A stretch of 64,000 nt of DNA, taken from positions 1 to 64,000 of the forward strand of contig CAJYUW010000019.1 of the NCBI GenBank assembly GCA_913778205.1, read 5' to 3'. The notes below the pieces were generated by a model. The model made no database searches. It had not been told where the DNA came from and saw only the letters and a list, made by a program, of their open reading frames with translations. Position numbers and translations under genes: made by a program. Below, one piece after another: positions 53,710 through 63,089 of the stretch (within the stretch, counting starts at the first letter, position 1; every line of letters begins with the position of its first letter). This DNA comes from an uncultured Curtobacterium sp. GTDB lineage: Bacteria > Actinomycetota > Actinomycetes > Actinomycetales > Microbacteriaceae.

Positions 53710-54722
53710 CGGACGCTCCCGTCGAGCACGGCCCCTGCCGCGCCGTTCCGCCGCACGGCGTGCGCGGTCCGGTGGCCGGTGACGACCCGGTCGAGGAGGT
53801 CGTCCCAGTCGGCGGTGAAGCGAGCGAGCGCGTGCCGCCCCAGTGCGGCCTCCCGGGCGACGGCACCGCGTCGGCGCGCCTCGTCCGGGTCCTCGAGCAG
53901 CAGCCGGGAGGCACGGACCAGCTCGTCGACGTCCGTCGCGATCGCGCCGGCGTCGGCGGGCACGGTCCGCGGTGCGTCGGTGGTCGCGAGGACGAGGACG
54001 GGCATCGCCATGTGCATGGCCTCGATGAGCGACAGCCCGAGGGAGGTCCACCGGTTCGGGTGCACGTAGGCGCGACGTTGCGCGAGCGCACGGTGCATCG
54101 GGTCGGCCGGCACGTCCCCCCTGGCGACGACGCGGTCGCCGAAGCCGAGCTCGCCGATCCGCTCGGTGCCGATGCCCCAGAGGTCGACCGGTGCCACGGC
54201 CGCGAAGCGGGGGAGCAGGTCGGTCCCGACCACGCGTCCGCGGCGCACCGGCTCGTTGACGACGACGCCGAAGCGGTCGAGTGAGCCGGTGTAGAGCGGC
54301 CCGGGATCGACGACGCCGTGCTCGACGACGGTGGTGGCGGTGGACCCGCAGTCCCACATGAGGGCGTTCCAGTGCGTGACGTGGGCGATGACGAGGTCGT
54401 CTCGATCCCGCAGCGGGTGCCGGGTACCCGGCACGTCGACTCTGGGGGCGTTGTGCTCGACGTAGACCGTCGGGACCGGGCGGCCACCCAGCAGCCGCTC
54501 GGCCGCGGCGAGTTCCTCCGTGCGCTGCAGGACGACCACGTCGACCTCGGCGGCGGCGAGGTCCTCCGGCACGACCTCGACGACCGAGTCCGGCCAGTCC
54601 CGGCCGCCCCGTCCGAGGCCGTCGGCGTCGCGCGCTGCGGTGGTCGGGACGAGGTACTGGTGCTGGCCGCGGACGAAGGCGTCCATCCAGCCGCCGTGGA
54701 CGTGCCACACGAGGATGCGCAT
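53706..54722 (-). CDS. Glycosyltransferase (GT4-like, C-terminal GT-B half)
   Basis: A 338-residue protein from ATG 54722 ([20 protein letters not shown]...). The C-terminal part has [20 protein letters not shown], the GT-B EX7E region, and [20 protein letters not shown] in the middle. First gene of the four-gene operon GT-GT4-gmhA-hldE. Acceptor unknown. Confidence 0.82.
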   Translation of the reverse strand: MRILVWHVHGGWMDAFVRGQHQYLVPTTAARDADGLGRGGRDWPDSVVEVVPEDLAAAEVDVVVLQRTEELAAAERLLGGRPVPTVYVEHNAPRVDVPGTRHPLRDRDDLVIAHVTHWNALMWDCGSTATTVVEHGVVDPGPLYTGSLDRFGVVVNEPVRRGRVVGTDLLPRFAAVAPVDLWGIGTERIGELGFGDRVVARGDVPADPMHRALAQRRAYVHPNRWTSLGLSLIEAMHMAMPVLVLATTDAPRTVPADAGAIATDVDELVRASRLLLEDPDEARRRGAVAREAALGRHALARFTADWDDLLDRVVTGHRTAHAVRRNGAAGAVLDGSVR

Positions 54723-54787
54723 GCGGGCCTTCCGGTTCGGGGAGCAGGAGGGGGAGCAGTGGCGGACGCTACGCAACGGTCGCCCGG

Positions 54788-55855
54788 CTAGCACGCAGGA
54801 TCGTGTGCACTCAGCCGCGAAGCGCGGATCAGCAGCCTCCGGTGCGCATCCAGCACATCCTGGACGGACACCCGGCTGAGGCAGGGATGACCCGGGACGG
54901 GGCACTCGCGGGCGCGGCTCAGCCGGCATGGGGCAGCCTGGTCGCCGAGCTGTTCGACGAGCGGCGCGTACGGCGCCCACTGCACCGCCGGCACGACGGG
55001 GGAGAACAGGCTGACGACCGGGGCGCCGACGGCGGCCGCGAGGTGCGCTGGTCCGGTGTTGCCCACGACGACGACCTCTGCGCCGGCGAGCACCGCCGCG
55101 AGTTCCGCCGGGGTGGTCGCCCCGCCGAGGTCGATCCCGGTGGGCCCGGCGACCTCGGCCGTCAGCGCGCGTTCACCGGGCGACCCCGTGACCACCACCG
55201 GGACCCCGTCTGTGGCATACGCGGCGACCAGCGCTCGGTGCTGCTCGGCGGGCCACGCGCGGGCCGGGACGCTCGCACCCGGGTGCACGACGACGTACCG
55301 GTCCAGACCGGCCACCGGCGCTGGTGGGGCGGCGTCTCGACGCACCGCGAGCCTCCCGGGATCACCGTCCGGCAGCGCGAAGCCGGCTGCCTGCGCGATC
55401 CGGAGCGCGCGCTCGGGCTCGGGCAGGTCTTCGGGGAGGTCCTCGCCCGGTCGGAGCCGGACGTCGAGGAGCGAACCCGGGTGGTCGACCGACGCACCGC
55501 TGACGCGCGGGACGCCGGCGATCCGGAGCAGCAGCGCGAGGGGCAACGGTGACTGGTGGAAGGAAGTCAGCACGACGGCCTCGTCCGGGCGTTCCTCCGC
55601 GACGAGCGCGCGGAACTCGTCGACGACCGCGTCGTCGATCGGTCGGGCCGTCTCGGTCACCCACGGCGCAGCCCACGTCCGGAGGCTGTCGACGCCGGGG
55701 AGCAGCCGCCCCGCGGGTGCGCCTTGCGGCCCGCAGAGCAGCGTGACGTGCGAGGCGCCGGCGGCCACCGCTCGCACGGCGGGACCGGCGACCAGGACGT
55801 CGCCGAAGGAGTCGAGCCGGGCGACGAGGACTCGCGGTCCGCCGGTCCCGCTCAC
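54788..55855 (-). CDS. GT9-family (heptosyltransferase-like) glycosyltransferase
   Basis: A 355-residue GT-B protein: VARLDSFGDVLVAGPAVRAV, VVHPGASVPARAWPAEQHRA, GNTGPAHLAAAVGAPVVSLF. GTG 55855 overlaps the stop of the gmhB-like gene (GTGA), so both are coupled. Contains cysteine-rich CRLSRARECPVPGHPCLSRV near the end, as in many heptosyltransferase-like proteins. Confidence 0.88.
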   Translation of the reverse strand: MSGTGGPRVLVARLDSFGDVLVAGPAVRAVAAGASHVTLLCGPQGAPAGRLLPGVDSLRTWAAPWVTETARPIDDAVVDEFRALVAEERPDEAVVLTSFHQSPLPLALLLRIAGVPRVSGASVDHPGSLLDVRLRPGEDLPEDLPEPERALRIAQAAGFALPDGDPGRLAVRRDAAPPAPVAGLDRYVVVHPGASVPARAWPAEQHRALVAAYATDGVPVVVTGSPGERALTAEVAGPTGIDLGGATTPAELAAVLAGAEVVVVGNTGPAHLAAAVGAPVVSLFSPVVPAVQWAPYAPLVEQLGDQAAPCRLSRARECPVPGHPCLSRVSVQDVLDAHRRLLIRASRLSAHDPAC

Positions 55856-56403
55856 GCGACCGGCGCTGGACGCTGCGCCAGCACGAGCGTCACCGCGTCG
55901 TCGAGGGTCGCGGCGACCGTCTCCGCCGCGTCCACCTCCGCCCGCCGCGTCCGTGCCGTCGGGACGAGGATGCCCTGCGCCCCGGCGGCGAGGGCCGCCT
56001 CGACGTCGGCCCCGATGTCCCCGACCACGACGAGTTCGGCGGCGGGGACCCCGAGCACCGCTGCGGCGCGCAGCACCATGCCGGGCCGGGGCTTCCGGCA
56101 GTCGCAGCCGTCACCGGCGTCGTGCGGGCACACGCACCACACGTCGAACGGGCCGATCAGCTCGTCCACCCGCGCGTTCGTCGCGTCGACCTCCTCCCTG
56201 GTGGCCATGCCCTTCGCGATGACCGACTGGTTCGTGACGACCCCGGTCCGCAGGCCCGCGGCACGGACCCGCTCGACCGCCCGGTGCGCGCCCGGCACCG
56301 GCACGACCCGGCCGCGGTCGGCGTTGTAGGGCACGTCGACGACGAGCGTGTCGTCACGGTCGAAGAGGACGCCGCCGACGAGGCGGTCCGGAGCGAGGGC
56401 CAT
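55852..56403 (-). CDS. gmhB: D-glycero-D-manno-heptose 1,7-bisphosphate phosphatase-like HAD
   Basis: A 183-residue HAD-IIIA phosphatase: FDRDDTLVVDVPY (DxDxT nucleophile motif), TNQSVIAKG, the zinc-binding CVCPHDAGDGCDCRKPRPGM and GDIGADVEAA. GmhB removes the 7-phosphate so that HldE can adenylylate the 1-phosphate. The normal DGT is DDT here. First gene of the gmhB-GT9 operon. Confidence 0.9.
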   Translation of the reverse strand: MALAPDRLVGGVLFDRDDTLVVDVPYNADRGRVVPVPGAHRAVERVRAAGLRTGVVTNQSVIAKGMATREEVDATNARVDELIGPFDVWCVCPHDAGDGCDCRKPRPGMVLRAAAVLGVPAAELVVVGDIGADVEAALAAGAQGILVPTARTRRAEVDAAETVAATLDDAVTLVLAQRPAPVA

Positions 56404-56505
56404 GAATCGAGCAGTACCGACCGGGCACCGCGGACCGGCTCAGGAAGAGCCGTTCCGCGCGGTGCTGGCCGTGTCCGCAGCGACTGCCGCCTACCGTCCG
56501 CGAGC

Positions 56506-57501
56506 GTGACCGCCCTGCCGACCATGCCCCCGTCCGACGGCCGCCCGGAGCTCCTCGTGCTCCGCGCCATCAAGCTCGGGGACCTCCTCGTCGCCGTGCC
56601 CGCGCTGAGCGCACTCCGCCGGGCCTTCCCGGGTCACCGCATCACGCTCGCGACGACGGCGTGGCTCGCTCCGGTCGTCGAGCTCGTCCCCGCGGTGGAC
56701 GTGCACCTCGCGCAGCACGGGCTGGGCCACCCGATCGCCGCCCCGACCGGCTCCGTCGACGTCGCGGTGAACCTCCACGGTGTGGGGCCCGAGTCGAACG
56801 ACCTCCTCGAGGCCATCCTCCCCGGCCGGGTGATCGGCCACCGGGATCCCGACCGCGGACACGACGGTCCCGACTGGCCCGAGGGCGTGAACGAACGTGA
56901 GCGCTGGGCGCGCCTCCTCAGCTGGCACGGCATCCCCGCCGACCCGGACGAGGTCGCGATCGACCGTCCCGCCACGCCGTCGGTCGTGACCGGGGCCGCG
57001 GTCGTGCACGTGGGTGCATTCCACGGCGCGCGCCACTGGCCGACCGACCGCTTCGCCGAAGTGGTGCGCGGGCTCCGGGCGCGCGGACACGACGTGGTCC
57101 TGACGGGAGGCGCGGACGACGTCGACCGTGCGCGTGCGGTCGCGGACGCGGCCGGGCTGCCGCCGGGGGCGGTCCTCGCGGGGGTCCTCGACCTGCAGCC
57201 GTCCGCGGCGGTCGTCGCCGACGCGGCGGTGGTGGTGACCGTCGACACGGGCGCGGCACACCTCGCCTCCGCCTACGGCGTGCCGTCGGTCGTCCTGTTC
57301 GGACCGGCACCGCCCGAGGCGTGGGGACCGCCCGCGTCGGGGCCGCACGTCGTGCTCACCGACGCGGCGCAGCGACGTGGCGACGTGTTCTCCGAGGAAC
57401 CCGACCCGGCGCTGCTGGCCGTGGGGCCGGACGACGTGCTCGCCGCGGTGGACGGACTCGGGGTCGTGCCGGGGCGGTCGGGGTCAGCCGTCCGTCAGTA
57501 G
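56506..57501 (+). CDS. GT9-family (heptosyltransferase-like) glycosyltransferase
   Basis: A 331-residue protein from GTG 56506 (an ATG at 56524 is an alternative): RAIKLGDLLVAVPALSALRR, VHVGAFHGARHWPTDRFAEV, VDTGAAHLASAYGVPSVVLF. The third GT9 in the cluster; divergent from gmhB. Confidence 0.87.
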   Translation: MTALPTMPPSDGRPELLVLRAIKLGDLLVAVPALSALRRAFPGHRITLATTAWLAPVVELVPAVDVHLAQHGLGHPIAAPTGSVDVAVNLHGVGPESNDLLEAILPGRVIGHRDPDRGHDGPDWPEGVNERERWARLLSWHGIPADPDEVAIDRPATPSVVTGAAVVHVGAFHGARHWPTDRFAEVVRGLRARGHDVVLTGGADDVDRARAVADAAGLPPGAVLAGVLDLQPSAAVVADAAVVVTVDTGAAHLASAYGVPSVVLFGPAPPEAWGPPASGPHVVLTDAAQRRGDVFSEEPDPALLAVGPDDVLAAVDGLGVVPGRSGSAVRQ

Positions 57502-57549
57502 GTTCGGGAGCGGGCGGTCGGAGGGTCCGGCCGCCGGGAGGGAACGACC

Positions 57550-57906
57550 GTGTTCGAAGCCGCGAACATCCGGGACTGGATCGGACTGCCGGTCGTGGAC
57601 CAGTCCGAGGAGAAGATCGGGACGCTCGAGAGCATCTACTATGACACCGCGACCTCGGACCCGGCGTTCGGCGCCGTGACGACGGGACTCGTCGGCTTCC
57701 AGAAGCTCGTCTTCGTTCCGCTCACCGGCGCCCTCGTGGCTCCGAAGCACCTCGTCGTCGGGTTCCCGAAGAAGCTCGTCAAGGACGCGCCGTCGATCGC
57801 GACCGACGGCGAGCTCGACGCCGCGGTCGAGCCCGGCCTGTACGAGCACTACGGGTTGACCTACCAGACCGGCAGCAACGGCGAGCGTCGACTCGGTCGA
57901 CGCTGA
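57550..57906 (+). CDS. PRC-barrel domain protein
   Basis: A 118-residue protein from GTG 57550 (MFEAANIRDWIGLPVVDQSE...). The region VVDQSEEKIGTLESIYYD is a PRC-barrel strand pair. PRC barrels are found in RimM and in stress or photosynthetic reaction-centre proteins. Function unknown; monocistronic. Confidence 0.82.
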   Translation: MFEAANIRDWIGLPVVDQSEEKIGTLESIYYDTATSDPAFGAVTTGLVGFQKLVFVPLTGALVAPKHLVVGFPKKLVKDAPSIATDGELDAAVEPGLYEHYGLTYQTGSNGERRLGRR

Positions 57907-57967
57907 GGTGACGGCGGGGGCGAACCGCTAGCGTTGGCGGTCCGTCCTCGTCCTGCCGGAGGTCGCC

Positions 57968-59044
57968 CTGAACCGCTCGGTCCGATCGGTAGTCGCTGCC
58001 TGCCTGGCCGTCGTCGTCGCCACCGGGACCATGGTGGTCGCGGGGGTCGCGCCCGGCGTCCCAATCCCGTCGACGGCCGCCGCCGCCCCGTCCTGGCCGC
58101 GACCGCAGCCGTTCCCGGTGTCGTCCGACCCACCCGAGCGACTCGCGGACGTCCCGCCGGGGAGCGAGTACGTGGCGCTGGGGGACTCCTACTCGGCCGG
58201 GTACGGACTCGACGACCCGACACACCTCCCGACGAACGCGTGCGGGCAGTCGGCGCGCGACTACCCGCACCGGATCGCCCAGCGCTTCGGTCTCCAGCTG
58301 ACCGACGTCACGTGCGGAGGCGCCACGAGCGACGACGTCACCTCTGGTTTCCAGTTCGCGGGGGTGCCGCCGCAGATCCGCGCGCTGTCCGCGTCGACGC
58401 GGCTCGTGACGCTGACGATCGGCGGCAACGACGCCGATCTGTTTGGCACGGCCGCCTCGTGTCTCGCGCTCTCCGCGAAGGGCCCGGTGTTCTCCGGACG
58501 CGACGCACCGTCGTGCGAGAGCACGCTGGTCCGCGACGGCGAGGACCAGCTCGGCACGAAGATCGCCTCCCGGGTGGCGCTCGGCATCGCGGACACGCTC
58601 GCCCGGGTGGAGGAGGCGGCGCCGAACGCCGTCGTGGTGTTCCTCGGCTACCCGGCGATCTTCCCCGACGCCGAGCACACGCCGGCGAGGGGCTGCTTCC
58701 GCGCGGCCGTCGACCTGGGCACGCTCGCCGGGTCGTTCCCGTCCGACACCTACCCGTTCACGGACACCGACGTCGTCTACCTGCACGGCGTGCAGGAGCA
58801 GCTGAACGCCGTGTCCGCCGACGCGGCCCGCGCCGCCGGGGTCCGCTTCGTCGACGTGTTCGCGAGCACCCAGGCACGATCAGCGTGCGCGACGAAGCGG
58901 CCGTACGTCGCCGGGGTGTCGCTCGACGGCACGAGCAACCTGCAGCGCATCGACCTCGAGCCCGGCGCACTGCACCCGAACGAGCGCGGCGTCGCCTACC
59001 TCACTGACCGCGTGGCCGCGGCAGTGGAGGACCTGGCCGGCTGA
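57968..59044 (+). CDS. Secreted SGNH/GDSL hydrolase, probable CTG start
   Basis: A protein of 358 residues if it starts at CTG 57968, which has GGAGG (57958-57962) at ideal spacing and yields a complete signal peptide (NRSVRSVVAACLAVVVATGT...). The first ATG (58031) would cut the signal peptide's basic N-region. GDSYSAGYGLDD (block I), TIGGNDADLF (block III) and HPNERGVAY (block V) mark an SGNH esterase/lipase. CysX-rich loops suggest disulfides outside the cell. Confidence 0.85.
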   Translation: MNRSVRSVVAACLAVVVATGTMVVAGVAPGVPIPSTAAAAPSWPRPQPFPVSSDPPERLADVPPGSEYVALGDSYSAGYGLDDPTHLPTNACGQSARDYPHRIAQRFGLQLTDVTCGGATSDDVTSGFQFAGVPPQIRALSASTRLVTLTIGGNDADLFGTAASCLALSAKGPVFSGRDAPSCESTLVRDGEDQLGTKIASRVALGIADTLARVEEAAPNAVVVFLGYPAIFPDAEHTPARGCFRAAVDLGTLAGSFPSDTYPFTDTDVVYLHGVQEQLNAVSADAARAAGVRFVDVFASTQARSACATKRPYVAGVSLDGTSNLQRIDLEPGALHPNERGVAYLTDRVAAAVEDLAG

Positions 59045-59072
59045 CCGGCACGACGACCCGGCCCACGCCGTG

Positions 59073-59978
59073 TCACACGGTCGCCGGACGCTCCTGGGCC
59101 TCGGCGTCGGCGTCGTCATCGACGTGGGCGCTCGGTGGGACCACGCACACCGGCGACACGGACTCGCGCAGCACATAGCGCAGGACGGACCCGGACAGCG
59201 CGTGCACGTGCCCCTGACCGAGGACGACGAGTGCCGCCGTCCGTGTGTGCGACGCGATGGCGTGACCGGGGTGCCCCTCGACGAGCAGCGGACGGATCCG
59301 CACCTCCGGGTGGCGGCGCCGCAGCTCGGCGGTCACGCGGTCGAGCAGCTCGGCGTTCCGGGCGCGCCACCGCAGCGGGTCCTCGGCGAAGTCCGTCAGG
59401 CCCGTCCTGGTGAGGACGGGCATCTGCCACGCGCGGAGCACCGTCAACCGTCGGTGCCGACGCACCGCCTCGGTCACGGCGATCGACACCGCGCGCTCGT
59501 CGAGGGGTTCGTCGACCGCGAGCACGACGTCGCCGTCGACCGGGTGCGGCCCGTCCGGGACCACCACGGTCGGCACGGGTGCCCGCTCGGCCACCCGGGC
59601 GGGCCCTGATCCGACGGTCGTGCCACGGCGGCTCCGCCACGACCCGACCACGAGGAGGTCACCGTCCCCGGACGCCGCGACGAGCGCGTTCGTGAAGGGT
59701 CCCGAGTGGCGCGCGACCTCGACCGTGACCCCGGGCATCGCCTCTCGCGCTGCGGCGGCGACGGCATCGGCCACTCGGGTGCCGTCGGGGCCGACGCGTC
59801 CCTCCATCGCCGGGTCCAACCCGATCACGCACAGCCGCTCGACACCGGCGCCGGACCGCGAGGCGATCCACCGCAGGGCCTGCTCGTGGGGCTTCGCTGC
59901 GTCCGCTGCCAACGTCACCGTCGGCCACCGTTCGTCCATCCCGATCGACCTCCTCGTGCTGGTCTCGGGGGCGTCCAT
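59073..59978 (-). CDS. Universal stress protein (chromosomal copy)
   Basis: A 301-residue tandem Usp from ATG 59978, which has GAGGAGCGCCG upstream; ATG 59939 (MDERWPTVTL) is an alternative with a spaced GGAGG. Domains: about 20-150 and 155-285, second loop GQGHVHALSGSVLRYVLRES. It lacks an obvious DevR-like box. Diverges from the island Usp copies in both loops. Confidence 0.85.
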   Translation of the reverse strand: MDAPETSTRRSIGMDERWPTVTLAADAAKPHEQALRWIASRSGAGVERLCVIGLDPAMEGRVGPDGTRVADAVAAAAREAMPGVTVEVARHSGPFTNALVAASGDGDLLVVGSWRSRRGTTVGSGPARVAERAPVPTVVVPDGPHPVDGDVVLAVDEPLDERAVSIAVTEAVRRHRRLTVLRAWQMPVLTRTGLTDFAEDPLRWRARNAELLDRVTAELRRRHPEVRIRPLLVEGHPGHAIASHTRTAALVVLGQGHVHALSGSVLRYVLRESVSPVCVVPPSAHVDDDADAEAQERPATV

Positions 59979-60185
59979 CGGCGCTCCTCGGGCGCAGGAT
60001 ACGCCGGTACCCGACCGACCGACCGACCGGACGACGCGACCGCTCCCGGACGGCGTGACCGGAGCCGCGTCGGGAGCGGGCTCCGTGCCGGTCAGCAGCC
60101 GCGTCCCGGACCTGCACGGAGCCGATCCGCAGCGACCCGGCGGAGCCCTGCCGTGCCTCCAGCGGTCCGTGCGTAGCCTCGCCGT

Positions 60186-60686
60186 GTGCGCCTCAGCAGC
60201 GGACTCCTGCTCCACCGGACCGGCCCCGCCGGCCCGGAGGTCTTCCTCGCCCACATGGGCGGTCCCTTCTGGCAGCGTCGTCCGCGGTCCTGGTCGATCC
60301 CGAAGGGCGAGATCGGACCGGGTGAGGACCCGTTGGCGGCCGCGCGCCGCGAGTTCGCCGAGGAGATCGGCGTCGCGCCGCCCGACGGTGTCGCGGTGGA
60401 CCTCGGCGAGTTCCGGCAGTCGTCCAAGGTCGTCCGCGTGTTCGCGGTGCACGCGCCCGCCTTCGACGTGGCCGAGGTCGTCAGCAACATCGTGCGGCTC
60501 GAGCTCCCGCGCGGGTCCGGGCGGTTCGTGGAGGTGCCCGAGGTCGACGCTGCCCGGTGGGTGGGTGTGGACGAGGCGCGCGGACTGCTCGTCCTCGGAC
60601 AGGTGGCCGCCCTCGACGCCGTGCTGCGATCGCCCGCGGTGCGTGATCCCGGTCCCGGTCCCGGTTCCGCACCGTCGTGGACGTGA
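60186..60686 (+). CDS. NUDIX hydrolase
   Basis: A 166-residue protein from GTG 60186. The Nudix box is G-x5-E-x7-REUxEExGU in KGEIGPGEDPLAAARREFAE followed by EIG. Related to hydrolases annotated as DNA-mismatch-related NUDIX with an N-terminal SGLLLHRT strand. Substrate unknown (nucleoside diphosphate derivative). Confidence 0.88.
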   Translation: MRLSSGLLLHRTGPAGPEVFLAHMGGPFWQRRPRSWSIPKGEIGPGEDPLAAARREFAEEIGVAPPDGVAVDLGEFRQSSKVVRVFAVHAPAFDVAEVVSNIVRLELPRGSGRFVEVPEVDAARWVGVDEARGLLVLGQVAALDAVLRSPAVRDPGPGPGSAPSWT

Positions 60687-60770
60687 TCCGCGCTCGGTGG
60701 CTAGCCTGAGCGAACGCCGAGATCGCGGCGTCTGGCACAGGGGCCAGGTCAGCACGAGCAGGGGAGCACG

Positions 60771-62825
60771 ATGCGACGTTCGCGCACCGTCACGGCGGCA
60801 CTGACCGCCCTCGCACTGGGAGGGGGACTCGCGCTCGTCGGCGCGACGTCGGCCTCCGCAGAACCGACCGGGCACTGGGGGACGTTCACCCTCGCCGGTC
60901 AGGGCAAGGACTACACGGGCACCGTCAGCATGGCGGGGTTCCCGGAGACGACCTTCACCTCGAACTCACGGCAGTCGACGGTCATCAGCGGCAACTCGAC
61001 GTGGCAGTCCGCAGCCACACCGGTCGGCGCCGCGGGCTTCGGGACGAGCCGGGGGAACACCTACCTCAACCAGCGACCGCTCGCCGACAACGACCGGTCG
61101 CCGTCCGTGACGACGTACACCTTCGCCGAGCCGGCCCCGGGTGCGCAGAGCTGGGCGTTCGTCCTCGGCGACATCGACGCCGACCAGGTCACGATCACCG
61201 CGACGGACGCCGCCGGCAACGCGGTCAGCGCGGCGGACCTCGGCTACGGGGGCACGGACCCCTCGACCGGGTCGTACAACTCCTGCGGTTCGGTCGTGGC
61301 GGGCGGTTGGCCCTGCGGCCGGGCGACGGCGGACGACCCGACACCGGGGTCCGACAAGCCGACCTGGACCCCCGGGGCGAACGGGGGCACGCTCGTCGGC
61401 AACCCCGGGGCCTCGGACACGGCCGGGGCGTCCGCCTGGTTCAGCCCTGTCGTCGCGCTCAAGACCCTGACCATCTCGTACCAGCAACGGAGCGGGTTCC
61501 CGGTCTACCAGACGTGGTTCACGGTCAAGACGGCCTCGCTCACGGGGACGGCCACCCTCGACGGCGCCCCGCTCCCGGGCAGGACCGTGACCGTGCAGGC
61601 CCCACGCGGGACGATCTACACCACCGTCACGGACTCTGCTGGCAACTACTCCTTCCCGGACCTGCCGCAGATCCCGGGCTACACCGTGACCGTCGCACCG
61701 CCGGCGGGGACGAACCCGGACCCGTCGCTCGTGACCCAGACGGTGACGCTCGTCGGCACGGACGGTACGGCCGACTTCGCGTTCCGGGCACCCGCCGGCA
61801 CGGCATCGATCATCGGGCAGGTCGTCGGCGCGGACGGCAGCCCTGCCGCCGACGTCCCCGTCGTGATCACCGACCCGAACTCGCCCGAGCCGATCACGAC
61901 GGTGACGAACGTCGCCGGCTCGTACACCGCCTCCGGTCTGACGCCGGAGACCCCCGTCACGGTCGCCGTCGGTGGTGCCGACCCGGAGACGGTGACCACC
62001 GGCGAGGCCGGAGCAGCCCCGGCGCCGGTCCGGGAGATCACGACGAACGCGGTCGGGACCGTCAGCGGCACCGTCGTCCTCGACAGTGCGCCCCAGGCCG
62101 GGGTGACCGTCCAGCTCCTCGACGGCGCCTCCGTCGTGGCGACGACCGTGACGGACGCGGACGGCGGCTACGCCTTCACGACCGTGGCGGGGACCTACAC
62201 GGTGCGGGTGGTCCAACCCCGACCCGACGCCGAGCTCGCGAGCGAGGACGGGGGACCGGTGACGATCACCGCCGGGACGGAGCAGACCCGGGACTTCGCG
62301 TTCACGACGCCGCCGGTCCCGGAGGCGGTCGTCACGAGCGCGGACGGCCGCGTGGTCGACACCGCCGGCGACCCGGCACCGGGCCGGACCGTGACGGCGA
62401 CCCCGACCGAGGCCGACGCCGGTGGCCCGGTCACGGCCACGACGACGTCGGACGGCAGCTACACGCTGGACGGCCTCAACCCGTCGACGGACTACACCGT
62501 GACCGTCTCCGGCAGCGACGCGACGGTCGACTTCACCTCCGGCCTCGACGAGACCGACGTCGTCACGGTGCCGGACGTCGTCGTCGCCGCACCGACAGCG
62601 CCGACCCCGACCCCGACGCCGACCGCGACGCCCACCGTAGGCACCGCCCCGACGACCGCGCCGGTCGCGGCCACGGGCTCCGGCCCGTCCACCGGTGCGC
62701 TCGCCTACACCGGCGCGGACATCGGGCCGGGGATCGTCGCCGCGGCGGTCCTGGTGCTGCTCGGCACGGGCCTCGTGACGGTCCGCTCCGTGCGGCACCG
62801 TCGTCGGGTGCGTCCGCGCGACTGA
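60771..62825 (+). CDS. Sortase-anchored surface protein with carboxypeptidase-regulatory-like repeats
   Basis: A 684-residue protein. Signal peptide (ALTALALGGGLALVGATSAS), N-terminal domain of about 220 residues with choice-of-anchor character, then four or five repeats of about 80 residues of the regulatory-like/CnaB type (GTATLDGAPLPGRTVTVQAP, GNYSFPDLPQ). A Pro-Thr linker is followed by LAYTG, a TM helix and RHRRRVRPRD, a class E sortase signal. It is predicted to be covalently attached to peptidoglycan; ligand unknown. Confidence 0.88.
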   Translation: MRRSRTVTAALTALALGGGLALVGATSASAEPTGHWGTFTLAGQGKDYTGTVSMAGFPETTFTSNSRQSTVISGNSTWQSAATPVGAAGFGTSRGNTYLNQRPLADNDRSPSVTTYTFAEPAPGAQSWAFVLGDIDADQVTITATDAAGNAVSAADLGYGGTDPSTGSYNSCGSVVAGGWPCGRATADDPTPGSDKPTWTPGANGGTLVGNPGASDTAGASAWFSPVVALKTLTISYQQRSGFPVYQTWFTVKTASLTGTATLDGAPLPGRTVTVQAPRGTIYTTVTDSAGNYSFPDLPQIPGYTVTVAPPAGTNPDPSLVTQTVTLVGTDGTADFAFRAPAGTASIIGQVVGADGSPAADVPVVITDPNSPEPITTVTNVAGSYTASGLTPETPVTVAVGGADPETVTTGEAGAAPAPVREITTNAVGTVSGTVVLDSAPQAGVTVQLLDGASVVATTVTDADGGYAFTTVAGTYTVRVVQPRPDAELASEDGGPVTITAGTEQTRDFAFTTPPVPEAVVTSADGRVVDTAGDPAPGRTVTATPTEADAGGPVTATTTSDGSYTLDGLNPSTDYTVTVSGSDATVDFTSGLDETDVVTVPDVVVAAPTAPTPTPTPTATPTVGTAPTTAPVAATGSGPSTGALAYTGADIGPGIVAAAVLVLLGTGLVTVRSVRHRRRVRPRD

Positions 62826-62836
62826 TACGTGTCGTC

Positions 62837-62870
62837 GAACGGGGTGGGGCCGCTCGGTCCCACCCCGTTC
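62837..62870 (+). terminator. Terminator after the surface protein gene
   Basis: A 12-bp stem GAACGGGGTGGG pairing with CCCACCCCGTTC, 11 bases after the stop. The rest of the 62871-63089 gap shows no gene. Confidence 0.85.
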
Positions 62871-63089
62871 TGCGCGTCGGGAACAAACCGCACCCCACCG
62901 CCGTTGGAGCGCTCCGAGGAAGTTCTCAGCGGTAGCCCTCGCGTCGCACGGAGGCAGCGTGCGACACTGGACGGGCGCACTCGCCGTGGAGTCGTACCCA
63001 CCACACCATCCACAGCTCGAGCGCGCAGCTCCTCGTTCCCGGACGTCTTCGCCGTGCGCTCGGACGTCCCCAGCGAGGAGGTCAGCCCC

